A stretch of DNA of 64,000 bases, from assembly GCF_905147045.1 (NCBI RefSeq), contig NC_065894.1:4563501-4627500 (forward strand), in the 5' to 3' direction. The notes below the pieces were generated by a model. That model did no database searches. It worked only from the letters and a program-made list of their open reading frames with translations, and was not told where the DNA came from. Position 1 is the stretch's first letter, and each line of letters begins with the position of its first letter. Below, one piece after another: positions 48,611-60,752 of this stretch. Source of the stretch: Nymphalis io. Taxonomy: Eukaryota > Arthropoda > Insecta > Lepidoptera > Nymphalidae. A program made the position numbers and the translations under genes.

Positions 48611-49194
48611 GTAATACTCACAATTAATTTTACATTTGTAATTTGTACTCCCCGGAAATACAGGCAGTCAGAAAAAAAAATGGTTGTTTTGGCTTTGGTA
48701 ACTTACTAATAGTGATGATTATTACCTTTTAGTTTATTAATTCACACACATACACTTCAATTTTATTTATTTGTATAGATTTTATTTATTATGATGAACG
48801 AAATACGTTCTTAGGAACATTTAATATGAAAATTTGTATTACAAAGGAAAGCTTGTCTATAAAATGTTTTCTTTAAGCCACCTTACAGTGTGAGTAATAT
48901 GAGTTTGTAATTATAGTTATGTTTTTTTAGTCAAAATAATAAATTGTTACATATATTATATTATTATTAATTTAAAACAAAACTCTTACTTTACATGTGA
49001 GTAATATATATTATAAATATTGCGTTTAGTCTAACTAAACTATGCTAAAACTCCTTACGAAAAATTACACGTTTTTTCATGTGTATATTTTTAGTTCAGT
49101 ATCTATTTGTTAATACTAGAGTCAGAGGATATAGGAAAATTGTAATGTCGCCAAATATTAATTGTTAATTAATGTAGTTCTAATTTTATTCGCT
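48611..49194. other. AT-rich, no recognised gene
   Basis: I see nothing that I can support. Confidence 0.4.
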
Positions 49195-49492
49195 ACGTTT
49201 TATAAAACTAAGTCCCCTTCAATGTCTGTCTGTGTCTCCGTTTGAACGCAATTAAATCACAAACTGCTGAACAGATTTTCATACGGGTTTTACTAATGAA
49301 CGGATTGATTTGCGAGGAAGATTAACGTGTATAACTCATTATGGTTTTGTGTAAATTTGCTCACATATAACGATGATTATTTAAGATTTCAAAAAGAGTC
49401 AGCTAAAAAATTCGTCGTATTATATATTACGATAAAAACATTTTATTTAGAACTCTATTTTATCCACGCGAAGCCGGGACGGGTAGCTAGTT
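49195..49492 (+). mobile_element. Family F non-autonomous element, near full length
   Basis: TATTCGCTACGTTTTATAAAAC, TGTCTGTCTGTGTCTCC, ACGCAATTAAATCACAAACTG and CTGAACAGATTTTCATACGG, ending in CCACGCGAAGCCGGGACGGG and TAGCTAGT, match the common lepidopteran non-coding element. No coding capacity. I do not assign it to a transposon order. Confidence 0.7.
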
Positions 49493-52064
49493 TTTAATAA
49501 AATTTTAATTAAAATTGTTATTATTTTACAGTTACAGTGAAATAACATTATATGAATGTAATGAAGAATAAGTGTCACATTAAAAAGTTAAAATACTTAA
49601 TACAGTTTACAGTTGGTAATAGTTATCATTAGCGGAGTTTAATTGTTTTACATTCTAAGTTGTAAAATGTGAAACTGTAATTTATGTACCGCTCCAAGAG
49701 TATTGCGTCATACATTCGATATCTTACTAAGTAACAATTTAAATGATAGTGTAAAACGTAGTGTAGAAACGTAGTACACTTTAACAATTTTGGCTTAAAT
49801 CCAGGATAAGAGTGGATGAAAATTCCATGGTTGCAATATTTATCGGGATCGTATAAAAATGGGTCAACTTAAAGAAATGGTAGTATTTATTTTATTCATG
49901 GTTGTTTGTCTGCCAAGATGCCGAAGTGATTATAAAGTTTACCAATCTCTATATAAAAGTAGAATTATACGAGTATAGTGTATGATTTACATAATAACAT
50001 TTAGTTTATAAATATACCCCCCATTGCTATGAAAGGCTTACTTTTCAATTGTGTATTTAATTTTCTATTTTAATCAAAACGATTATTTGTAGTTAAAGCA
50101 ACTACAGAAATAATTCAATTTTATCCATAGACAAACACTACTTTTTAATTAGTTAGACAAATTCCTTATAATTGTAATTTATACCCAGACAGGCAGTCTG
50201 TCGTGTTTTACAAGTAGCTTAAAGAACATGCAAAGATAAAAAAGCACTTAAGTAACAATAGTTCACATTAATATTACAACCATTTCTTACAACAAACGTA
50301 ATTGATTAACTCAAGTAGGTCTCGGAACAAACTTCTCGTGGCAACTTTTGTGATCTTTAATTCATGACGTTCACAGAGAACATCGACTTCTCCCCAGATA
50401 CGAGTGATTTTTACCTTCATTTATTACTTTCGGATTATCGGTTCAGGCGGTTCTTAAATCGAGCGTAAACTCTTCCAATCTAATGAGATACTTGAAATAT
50501 AACTTCGAAACCCTGTTGGCAAATTACGAGGTGTTTTTAGCGGTTTTTGTCTAAAATATCAAAGATGGAAATCAATCATTTTCTTAATTAACATGTCATT
50601 GTTTGTGTACTTTATTGGCTTAACGTGTAATTAAACTGTGTTACGTATATTAATTTTTGGCTGATATTTAATGAAGAAAACTGTTCACAGGAGTTAATTA
50701 AATTAGTGGGGCGTTTGATAGCGGCTGGTAATTGCATAACACAATATACTATTTATAACAAAAGCGAAACATGACATTATATATATGTTAAATTAAATTT
50801 TATTTAACACTATATAGTAATTAATTATTTGGCTTATATATACACACACAAGTATAAATATCATATAAAATGATGTGATTAAATTTAAATCAATAAATAT
50901 AATTATTTAATTATAAGTAATTATGTAAATGTAAAATTAATTGTTAATTGTTTAACAAAACAATATATTTATAACTGTACCTACTAACTATTTTCTCAAG
51001 GAAATAAATGGCTAGTAAATAAATTAAAAGATAACTTATGCTATTAAAACAGTTGCAAAAATGGTGCAAAATTAAAATCCTTAAAAAACGATAGTAAAAT
51101 TTACTATTGTTCTTTGTCTACTTCGAATGATTATAACATTTTGCGATTAACTATTATTTTACAAACTTCTTTTTTTGGCGTCTGACTTTATCTTTCAATT
51201 ACTTTGAATTTCGTACTTTGATGTGCTTGTATGTTTTTATATCCATGCAGCACTTATCACAATAAAAATATTAGGATTGCTGATTTTAGTTTATTTTCTC
51301 CTTGTTATGGTTCGGATGTGTTTTATTATGTTATTGTTCTTGCAAACTATTATAAGCGTTACAACGATACCTTGACAATAATATAAAATCAAGTTATGTT
51401 GCCATCACTCTATTTACTCGCTACATCCGCGAATATAATGTGTAAAGTTTTAAGTATAAAATAACTGAAATAAAAAGATAATATGAAGTAATACTATTTA
51501 GTATTATCCAACAATGGAAGTACATGATATATCACATTATATAACAGCATTCGGTAGACCACACTGGAACAGAAAGCTGAAATAATTGCGAAGCTTTCGC
51601 CTTAAGGGCTGTTAAATTAACTTTATGTAACTTAAAACTTTCGTAAGTAAGATCAGCAGATATATCAACAAGATGTTGATATGGATTTATAAATTGTTGG
51701 TTATAACCCTTTCGTGGCGTGTTTAAGGGTCAATATTGACTATTACGTCAAGACGAATCATTCGTTTGAGTAAGCAAGAAAGGGTATGTTTACTTTAGCT
51801 TATTAAACTTTTAGCTTGGACAATGATATAGGAAATATGAAAATTCTTGTTTTACAAACATTTCAAGTATATTTTCAAAATATATTTTGACGTGATATCT
51901 TTTATTTCGGTCAATAGGTGGAGTCAACTGCAAAAATCAATCTAACGACATATATATAATGCTACGATCGCTCGTAGCTTTCGAAGTATATCACCTTCCG
52001 AAATGACAACAAAATACAGCGAGTTTTAAACACGGCCGCAACTTCTTGAACGTATTATTATATT
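49493..52064. other. AT-rich, no recognised gene
   Basis: A long stretch with stops in all frames and no recurring repeat. CTCGTAGCTTTCGAAG and neighbouring bases at 51966-52010 are only slightly GC-richer. Confidence 0.45.
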
Positions 52065-52850
52065 AATTTTATAATTGTTCAATGCAACCAAGACGCAGGT
52101 GTGTTTGTTTTCCGCCAAAAAGAGGGAATTTCAGCTACCTCCGTCTTTCCGAAATGTGTCCGTACCTATAACTGACCACCTTGACCTTCTTGGCGTTACT
52201 CTCACGTCGACTCTAAATTTCGGCTCTTTTATTGAGTCCAAAGCCCAAATAGCCGTCGAAAGCTTCGTATCCTCTCTAAAGTAAGACGTTACTTTACTCC
52301 AGAACAACTGCTCAGCTTACACAAAGCACAAGTGAGGTCTAGTATGGAGCACTGCTCTCACCTTTGGGACGGCTCTGCTAAGCACCACCTTCGAGCTCTA
52401 GAGTCGATTGACAGGCGTGCCAGGAGGCTGATAGGAGACACATTGCTCGAGTCTAGACTCCAAAGTCTCGAACATCGACGTGTGGTTGCATCACTTTCAG
52501 TTTTCTATAGGATAGATTTCGGGAAAGCGTGCAGGAATTACATGAACTAATTCCTTCCGCCCCCTTTTACAATGGAACGGCTAGGCAAACACGACCAAAG
52601 CGCCATAGGTACGCAGTGGAAATTCGCCGCCTACGTACGAAGCGATTTAAATCCACATTCATCATTCGCACTGCGAAACTGTGGAATGCTATGCCTGAGT
52701 CCGCATTTCCTGATAGGTACAACGTTGGTGTCTTTAAATTCAGAGTGAACAGGTATCTTTTAGGAAAGCGTGATACATCTTAGACCGTGTCGATGCATAA
52801 GATCAGGCAAGTCAACGATCAAACAATTTCCTATTAAGTGTATAAAAAAA
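52065..52850 (+). mobile_element. CR1-like LINE, 5'-truncated C-terminal part with two frameshifts
   Basis: Three frames line up as one former ORF. 52075-52284 reads FNATKTQVCLFSAKK, the segment after YADD. 52332-52550 reads HCSHLWDGSAKHHLRALE, then RRLIGD and LSVFYRI. 52529-52783 reads ELHELIPSAPFYNGTAR, then FIIRTAKLWNAMPESAFP and VNRYLLGKR with its stop. Frame breaks fall near 52255 and 52525. A short 3' UTR ends near 52850. The palm catalytic motifs lie upstream of the truncation, so this copy cannot act. Confidence 0.88.
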
Positions 52851-53071
52851 GTACCTTTAAAAAGAAAAGATTAAGTTACCTAGTTTAAGTAAACTAAAAC
52901 CTAAGCTTGTGTTTGAATAAAAGATGTAAGTATTAATAGTATATTTGATTATATCATATATCATATTTGTTAAATTCACATATGGGATACATTTTGAATA
53001 AACTCTTTTAACTACATTACACAATTTAAATATGCGATTTAAAATATAGAAAAATACGCAGTTAGATTCGA
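52851..53071. other. AT-rich gap
   Basis: I see nothing that I can support. Confidence 0.35.
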
Positions 53072-53255
53072 AATAGGCTAATGATTAGAACACACCTCTT
53101 AATTTCCATGCGCTTATGTTTATTGCAAGAAAATCTGTCATAGTATTACCACCAACCCGCTTTGGATCAGCTTGGGGAAATAAGATTGATTGACCTCAAA
53201 AGGAAAGGAGACCTTAGCTTAGCTTATTGTAGAATATTTACGGGCTGTTAATTTA
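53072..53255 (+). mobile_element. SINE family B, very degraded
   Basis: GGCTAATGATTAGAACAC echoes the tRNA head, and ACCACCAACCCGCTTTGG with ACGGGCTGTTA echoes the 3' part. Large internal losses. Confidence 0.5.
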
Positions 53256-53263
53256 TATTTACT

Positions 53264-53540
53264 GAGTGGTTAGGCTTTGTGCAAGCGCATCTGAGTAGAT
53301 ACCGTCTACTCATTAGATATTTTACCGTTATGCATCAATACTTAGTATTGTTGTATTCCGGTTTGAAGAGTGAGTGAGCCAGTGTAACTACAGGCACAAG
53401 GAACATAATAATTCCTAAGGTTAGTGGCATTGACGATGGAAGGACTGATAAATATTTTTAACAGTCAATGTCTATGGGTATTGGTGACCACTTACCATCA
53501 GCTGGCCCAATTGTCGGTCCGTCTGCATATTTATAAAAAT
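53264..53540 (+). mobile_element. SINE family A, diverged
   Basis: GGTTAGGCTTTGTGCAAGC, TTGTATTCCGGTTTGAAGAG, GGTGACCACTTACCATCAGC and a TATTTATAAAAATG tail identify it. It lies just downstream of an old family B copy. Confidence 0.82.
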
Positions 53541-55023
53541 GATGAGATTATACACAACTCAAAATATTTATAATGTCATTTAAAATGATTTATTACGCTG
53601 AATGTGCTATATATACACATTAAGTTCTTAAAGTTTTTCGCTCTATTTCTGAAGAGGCAAAGTTATTATATGACCCAGGGGATAAGTCAGGCGCAATTCG
53701 TTGTATTATTCATCAACAATCATAAATTTCCCCGCAAATATCTGCGGATTTCATAGAGAAGCGAGGTATTATGGGGGACATAAATTGCGGCTTATTCATA
53801 TAATCCACGAATTATTAACTACAATCATTTGCAAGTGATGTCGCCCTTTTAGCGTTTGATCTAAATTAATATCCTTGTCCTAAGTCAAGGGCTCACTTTA
53901 GTAAAGGATTTTTCGAGGTTTTTAACCCTTTTGTATAGGGGGTCAAAAGCTCTCTATTAATTTAGCTTCCTGCAAATTAAAATTCATTTATTAATAATGT
54001 CCTTAATATCAGAGTTGGTGTAATAATTCCAAAATATAAGATCAAACATTATTTATTTATAATAATAATTCGAAATAAGAACACGAAAAACTCTTTAAGA
54101 AATTTTCCAAATAAAGAATAGGCACGTAAAACTTACGAACTAATGTTTTTTTTTTAAATAAATGTCAGAAATCTTTGTCAAATGTGTTTTCCTTTTCTCC
54201 GCTGTTAATCATTGGACTAAATATTTTGCTACGTGAAAAATTAAATTTTTGATTAACTTCTTAAATTACCAAATATGTTCAATTTACTTATTGTAAATTT
54301 AAAAATGAAATAAGAGAGCTAACAAAATAGTATTTAGCCATCATCTATTATTTAAAAATACTATAAATACAGGTAAATAATCATGTTATCTTAAAAACAT
54401 TTTTTCTTATTTATAATAATAATTACAGTGCTTATCTAAATGTTATAATTAAAAAAGTAATGTTAATCTAGAGGTTTTACACTCATTATTATATTTGCAT
54501 TATTTTACAAAATAAATGAAAGAAAACGAATCCAAATATTCTAACGCATTACACAAGAAGAAAATTTGTAAATCAAATCATTTAAGTAACTTAACGAGAA
54601 AACCCAAGCAAACAACACTTATTCCAAGCTACAAATATTATTATGAATATTCATAAGAATACAAATCTTGGGTAAGCTTTGGGTGAATCAGACATTATTT
54701 ATAGGGAAGTCGAAGAAACATTTCGGTCTCGGGTTTATATTATTACAGTACATGGCAATTAGCATACAACCTCGCCTTTAGCCTGCTCAAAACATTTAAC
54801 AAATATAGTCTGGATATTTTCCATTAATCGGATTGTGGGATGGATCATTGCAATGGACACTTTTGCTAACTTTTATCGTAACCTTAATCGATTGCGTATC
54901 TTGTTACAAAGTCCAAATCTTCGGATGTTTCTCCTTTTATAGATGAATTCAGTTATGTCATGTTCTACTAAGATAGTCTTGATATGAAGACTTTTTATTC
55001 AAACATGTTAGCGAATGTCTTCA
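53541..55023. other. AT-rich, no recognised gene
   Basis: I see nothing that I can support. Confidence 0.45.
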
Positions 55024-55120
55024 GGCTAGGTGGAATAACGACATATGAAAAATTTTCTTGGCGTACCCTAGCAGAGGACAAAATATAGCTGTTGACAAAC
55101 TGATAATGATGATGAATAAT
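55024..55120 (+). mobile_element. Eroded RTE-like 3' end
   Basis: CAGGCTAGGTGGAATAACGAC (ARWND-like), TTGGCGTACCCTAGCAGAGG (WRTLAE-like) and GATAATGATGATGAATAAT follow the order of the RTE 3' end at 43844-44113, with the (GAT)n tail decayed. Confidence 0.45.
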
Positions 55121-55704
55121 AATTTTATTATCGATCCCTACAGTCTATAGTAGCTATAAAGTTTTCTGTAGAGAAATTCTGGTTTTTTCAAGGGTGCACA
55201 TTCAATATACATATTATACATAAAAAGTATTATATTATATTAAGGGTAACAAACTCAATGATATAAACATCAACGACAAGCATACACAGCATTAGTGAAA
55301 AATATATGTAAACTATATTACGAAAACAACGTTAAAAATAAGTAATTATTAGTGTACATCGACATCGAAATTCCGTTTAATTCGATCTTTAATTGACTTC
55401 TAGTATGTTTTAATGGATTTTTTGTAAATAAAATTTTTGAAATTATTTTTTGATCTAAGCTGTCAGGCGCATGACATTTCTCAATACACAATTTACGGCA
55501 GCAGAATTATAGCAAGAGTTCGATCGTTTTTCTTAGGAAATCTTAAAAATAATCGTTTTCTTAAAATGGTTATCTAAGGTTTATAATAGATTTTTAATTA
55601 AGTTAATATTGTTTTAGATTTGGGAGATGAACATGCCGATAGGCTACAACTGCAAAATATATAAGGAGTGGGATCTCTTAGGTGTGTGACGCGAAATCAT
55701 CTTA

Positions 55705-55752
55705 CTAGTGTTTGGTACCAACCCAGGCGGGCTTACAAAAAGCTCCACCAAT
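55705..55752 (-). mobile_element. Possible SINE family A 5' scrap
   Basis: GTTTGGTACCAACCCAGGCGG and AAGCTCCACCA recall the family A 5' end. Very short. Confidence 0.35.
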
Positions 55753-56445
55753 AAAATATAAAAGCTTTATTAAAAATATAAAATAAAAAAAGTTCATTCT
55801 TTATCAAAATGTACAATTCTTAAGTTTTGATTTGTGAGTATAATGAATAACTCCTGTCAGAAGGTCCCGTTCTTTCATAGTTTATTAATTTATCTATATA
55901 TTTTTAAGGAATAAATATTGTAAACCCACGGAAAAGTACTACAAATTATCATAGAATTTCATATGGGAGTAATAACTGGGAGGAAAATGATCGACTGAAG
56001 ACTATAATTAAAAAAAAAGCATCTGTATTTTTTTAATGATCCCTCTCTTTTGTTTCTTTTACCTTAAAAATAAAATATTTTATAGTATTAAAAAGGTAGT
56101 ATACCATTATAAGATAAATAAATATACATTTAATATTATGTATTTCGTATCATAGCCCATTTCCGTACCTCTATCAAACCCTACTTGTATCAATAAAGAA
56201 ATATGCTAGCACTTACGCCGATTTGAAATAATGCTTATGATAAAAAGAGAAATCCGTTTGTCGAAATCATAAAACTTTATTCTGATAAATGAACGGATAT
56301 TTTTCTGACAACCTTTTACTATTTTTTTTATTATGTTTTTCAAGCTACAAAGAAGTAATATTTTGTAGCAGATTCAGTCTTTATTTAGAAAAACATACAC
56401 GGGAAGATATAGGCTAATTTTCCTAAAATCAATTTCAAATGTTCT
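55753..56445. other. AT-rich, no recognised gene
   Basis: I see nothing that I can support. Confidence 0.4.
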
Positions 56446-56559
56446 TTTTTTTTTTTTTATATTCGCCGGGAGGGCAAATGACTCTACTCCACCTGATGGT
56501 AAGTGGTAGTAGAGTCCAAACGCGACGACGGCCAGTACAGACGGGAAAAACGTTCTGCA

Positions 56560-57000
56560 CTAGCCGCCTTCGCCTTGCTGGCCCGCAAGATGCCTCTTCA
56601 CGCCTCGTTTGAAGGAACCCGGGTTGTAAGAGGAGGGGAACACGTGAGCTGGTAAGGAATTCCATTTTTTGGAAGTGCGACAAAGAAAGGAGTTGCCAAA
56701 TTTCTTTGTTCGCGATGGAATTGATGTCACAGTTAGGCGGTGACATCGAGAACCAGCTCGCGTGGACTTAAGAAGGAAGGGGGAAGCAGGAATTAGAGAG
56801 AATAATTCCTCAGAGCACTCGCCGTGATACAGTCGATAGAAAGCGCTCAGTGCTGCTATCTCACGACACAATTGTAAAGGTTCAAGGGTGTTTGTGACCT
56901 TTACGTCGCCAATAATGCGTACGGCACGTCGCTGCAACCGGTCCAAGGCCTCAAGTAGGTACTTAGCGGAGCCATCCCAAAGGTGCGAGCAATATTGATT
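56560..57000 (-). pseudogene. LINE ORF2 C-terminal domain, shifted frame
   Basis: It reads YCSHLWDGSAKYLLEALD, then RRAVRIIGD, ALSAFYRLYHGECSEEL and KRHLAGQQGEGG with its stop. It lies in a different frame from the RT part. Compared with the LINE at 52065-52850, the 30 or so residues that normally precede CSHLWDG (KVRRYFTPEQLL-type) are absent. They appear to have been lost at the TTGA repeat. Confidence 0.88.
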
Positions 57001-57034
57001 GATTATATTTATTGATTGATTGATTGATTGCCTC
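56991..57034. repeat. (TTGA)n microsatellite inside the LINE
   Basis: ATTGATTGATTATATTTATTGATTGATTGATTGATTGCC interrupts the ORF2 region. It marks both the frameshift and the missing coding segment. Confidence 0.9.
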
Positions 57035-59275
57035 GATGTAATCCCTTGGACTAAGGTCGCAGCGAACGTCAATCCCCAGCTTGGCGATTTTGCTTTGCAT
57101 CACCAGCGGAGTACCACAGAGGGAGGGAAGAGGGGAAAATGTTGACTTTTTCGCCGTGAGAGCGCATACCTGTGTTTTCTTGGCATTAAACTCAACAAGA
57201 TTATCAGAGCCCCATTTGGCGATGAGCTCTAACGTCCTATCGAGTTCAATGACAAGATTCTTCTGCCTCTCCTCAATTTCCGCTCGCCCAGCCACTGCGC
57301 GTCCGTGGTATCCACCATGCACTGTACTATCGTCTGCATAGCAATGTTTGTTCCCAAGAGAGAGCATATCATTGATATGCAAAAGAAAGAGTGTGGGAGA
57401 TAGCACAGATCCCTGGGGGACCCCAGCATTCACTACATAGAATTGTGAAGCGCAACCATAAACTAAAACACGAAGGCTACGCTTGTGTAGGAAGCTGGCA
57501 ATCCAGGTGCATAGCTGAGCAGGCAGACCATATGCCGGCAGCTTGGAGAGAAGACTTCTGTGCCAGACCCTGTCGAAAGCCTTGGAGATATCGAGGCTGA
57601 CAGCCAACGATTCTCCATGCTTGTCGATAGCTTCACCCCAGAGGTGCGTTACGTACGCTAGAAGATCACCTGTGGACCGTTTTGGTCGAAACCCGTATTG
57701 ACGATCATTAATTAAAGAGTGATCTTCTAGGTAATGGATCAGTTGGTTGTTTAAAATCCGTTCCATCACCTTACAAAGTACTGAGGTGATAGCTATTGGC
57801 CGATAATTTGCCGGGTCAGACCGATCCCCTTTTTTGGGATCCGCTTGCACATTAGCTCTTCTCCAAGCCTCCGGCACACTTCCCGAAGAGAGAGAAATTT
57901 GGAACAGGCGCGTTAACACAGGAGACAGCTCCGCTGCGCACTTCTTCAGCACTATGGCTGGTATTCCATCGGGACCGCTAGCTTTCCGTACATCAAGTGA
58001 TTGCAGCTCCGCACGCACATCACGTTGCCTGATTTTAATGTCAGGCATCGTATGGCCACATGCAGGTATTGTAGGTGGCAGTGCACTACAATCATCGATG
58101 ACGGAATTGTCGGCAAACAGTTTAGCCAGGAGATCAGCTTGCTCTTGCGGACTGTGAGCTAGCGATCCGTCCGGATTTCTGAGCGGTGGCAGCGAAGGTT
58201 GTCAGAAATTGTTTTGCACAGACTTGGTCAGACGCCAGAAGCTACGGGAGCCCCTAGGATGCGAAACAAGGTCATGACCAATCTGTACAATGCGCTGTGC
58301 ATCCGCTCTCGTGTATGCCTTTCTACAGGACTTGGAATTTTTATTATAGTTTGCTTTCAGTGAGTCAATGTTAGATGCCCCGGTTATGCAGCCGTTGATC
58401 CACTTGCGATATGCCGCCTGCTTAGATGATACAGCATCGGCACATTCACGAGTGAACCAACGGTTACGCGTACTCCTACTGACGAGATCTGAGCTAGGAA
58501 TGTAGTATTCCATTCCCAGCATGATCTCGCCAGCAACAGCAGCGGCACTAGCTGTCGGGTCATTCCCACTGAAGCAACGTTCCTTCCAAGGGACCGACGC
58601 ATAGTAATCGCGCATACCGTCCCAATCCGCCGACTTATAGTGCCAAACGCGACGTTTGCATACCGCTAGTGGCGGCAGCTTGGCCTGTGGCACTCTGGTA
58701 GAAATAAGGCTGTAATCTGAAGAGCCAAGAGGAGCCTGAACCACAACCTGATATTCCACCGGGTGAGAAGTCAGCAGAAGGTCCAGTAGAGAAGGTGCTT
58801 GCCCATCAATGTCTGGGATCCTGGTGGGCTGATCAACCAGTTGGGTCAAGTCATGTGTGAGAGCAAAAGCATGAGCAGTCCTTTCAGCATGGTCAGTTTT
58901 GAGGGATTTCAACCAGGATTCGTGGTGAGCATTAAAATCCCCCAAAAACACCAATTCCGCGTTAGGAAATTGCTCTTGCGCAGCATCTGCCACCCGACTA
59001 AGATGGTCAAATAATCGGCTTGTCTCCAAGTCACCATTGTGGGATCTGTAGAGGCACACGTAGACTCGGCTCTGACGAACCAGGTCTACACGTACCACCA
59101 ACATGGAGAAGGAGGGGTCCTCCAAGCAGCGCAGTCGGTGACAGCAAACATCCGTCCTGACGAACAAGCATACTCCGGCTTTCGCTTTGAAGGATTCTTC
59201 AAGCGTGTAGCCGGGATAATTAAGGTAGCTGGTATCGGCAGGACGGAGTATTTGTGTCTCCGTGAGAAACAACAT
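57035..59275 (-). pseudogene. LINE ORF2: endonuclease and reverse transcriptase, inactivated
   Basis: Endonuclease part: LTETQ (residues 4-8 from the ATG at 59275), GDFNAHH (112-118) and a terminal SDY (186-188), where the AP-endonuclease fold expects SDH. The catalytic His is therefore Tyr (58712-58714, TAC). An in-frame TGA (58202-58204) ends the first stretch. The frame is open again through 51 codons into the RT part from 58048. RT motifs, numbered from 58048: NYRPI (81-85), LDISKAFD (152-159), GVPQGSVLSP (209-218) and YADD (237-240; 57329-57340), all intact. Beyond about 57035 the frame enters a TTGA repeat and homology is lost. The element would nick DNA at its target and copy its RNA there, but this copy cannot make the protein. 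Confidence 0.92.
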
Positions 59276-59352
59276 CGACTTATAGAAGAAGATGAAATAT
59301 AGTACTTTGAATATAGTTTTGGTACTTAATAACTTGAATAATGACGAATTAT

Positions 59353-59582
59353 GACGCGTGATGGCCCAGTGGTTAGAAGGCGAGAATCTTATCCGATGAT
59401 TCCTGTGCTTAATTTGTGTTTATAATTAATCTTGTTCTTAGAGGTGAAGGAAAACATCGTGAGGAAACCTTCATGTGGTGGTTGAAAATCTGCCACGTGT
59501 ATAAAAAGCCACATTAGAGCAACGTGGTGAAATAAGCTTATCCTTAAAATGAAAGGAGGCAGCTCAACAGTGGGACATATAG
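59353..59582 (+). mobile_element. SINE family B, internally deleted
   Basis: GCGTGATGGCCCAGTGGTTAG (A box) is followed by loss of the B-box region, then GAAGGAAAACATCGTGAGG, ATCTGCCACGTGTATAAAAAG and CTCAACAGTGGGACATATAG. Confidence 0.82.
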
Positions 59583-60431
59583 AATCTTTTACTTCTTACT
59601 ATTTTATACATTTTAATTAAGCTTGATAACATCAGCGTCTGTTCTTATTAAATGAAAAAGAGACGCATAGTACTATTGTATTATGAGAATATTAACCAAA
59701 ATTACAGACAAAACTATAAAGTTATATGTATATTCAGCTATAAAATTGTCTACCATATGTTGGGGTCGTGAAATTAAACTGTTATAGTCGGAATTATTAA
59801 ATCTTACCGGTTTGCCATTTCACACTGGGTCATATCTATTATAATAGCAAAGGCTAGCAGTAAAATATTTTTAAATAAAAATGTACAATTTTTATAACAA
59901 TATCATCCTGCTTATCTTTGCCATTTTTTTAACTTTAAGCAATTTTCGCTTTTATGTTTTTATTCAATTACAATTAAAATTAAATTAAAAGACATTTTTT
60001 TTATTCGAGTATGATTATTTAAATAAAGAATATTCGTTTTGATATTTGTTATCATTACTCATATAAAAGCACTGAATAATAAAATTAAATAATTGTTTTT
60101 TTATTTGTCTTTTACTTGTCTCGACTTCACATGCGAATTAAATATTTTGTCATCTCTTAAAATATTCATCCTATTTGTAAACTTTAAAAGTGAATATTTA
60201 TATTGTGGAAATGCTTAAAATATATTTATATGTTATAAATTTTGACAAATATTAATATTGAAATATATTTTGGACAAAAGAAGGATGCGAATATGCAGGA
60301 TGTTACTCTACTCCATATGACCCCACTGCTGCCATATGACTTTAATTCATTTCAACGAAGCATTTGATCCTGATTATTTATTTGATATAGATAATAATTA
60401 GGGTACTTTTACGTTGGAGTAATCCACGAGA
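59583..60431. other. AT-rich, no recognised gene
   Basis: I see nothing that I can support. Confidence 0.4.
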
Positions 60432-60752
60432 TCAGTATCAGTAATCAGTAACAGCCTGTTAATGTCCCACTGCTGGGCTAAGGCTTCCTCTCCCTTTTTG
60501 GGGAGAAGGTTTGGAGCTTATTCCACCACGCTGCTCCAATTCGGGTTGGTAGAATACACATGTGGCAGAATTTCAATAAAATTAGACACATGCAGGTTTC
60601 CTCACGATGTTTTCCTTCAACGTCAAGCACAAGATGAATTATAAACACAAATTAAGCACATGAAAAGTCAGTGGTGCTTGCCCGGGTTTGAAGCCACAAT
60701 CATCGGATAAGATTCACGCGTTCTAACCACTAGGCCATCTCGGCTTTTTCGG
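60432..60752 (-). mobile_element. SINE family B, full length, with 8-bp target-site duplication
   Basis: The reverse complement starts GCCGAGATGGCCTAGTGGTTAG and ends GGCTGTTACTGATTACTGATAC, a (TTACTGA)-like tail. CCACGAGA lies at 60424-60431 and 60753-60760. Confidence 0.92.

Larger units (their letters stand above)
56446..59280 (-). mobile_element. CR1/Jockey-like LINE, 5'-truncated, about 2.8 kb
   Basis: In element order: most of an endonuclease domain (from 59275), the reverse transcriptase, a C-terminal domain, a 3' UTR with CCACTTACCATCAGGTGG (about 56485-56510) and an A-rich tail (56446-56460). The first ORF and the start of the endonuclease are missing, the usual result of incomplete reverse transcription. 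Base composition is much more GC-rich than the flanks. A second, 415-base copy lies at 30422-30837. I find no clear target-site duplication. Clade placement is by eye; the CR1/L2/Jockey group fits best. Confidence 0.93.

Noticed and set aside
57081..58157. Plus-strand frames of 69-107 codons
   Set aside because: They are antisense shadows of the minus-strand LINE endonuclease/RT coding sequence.
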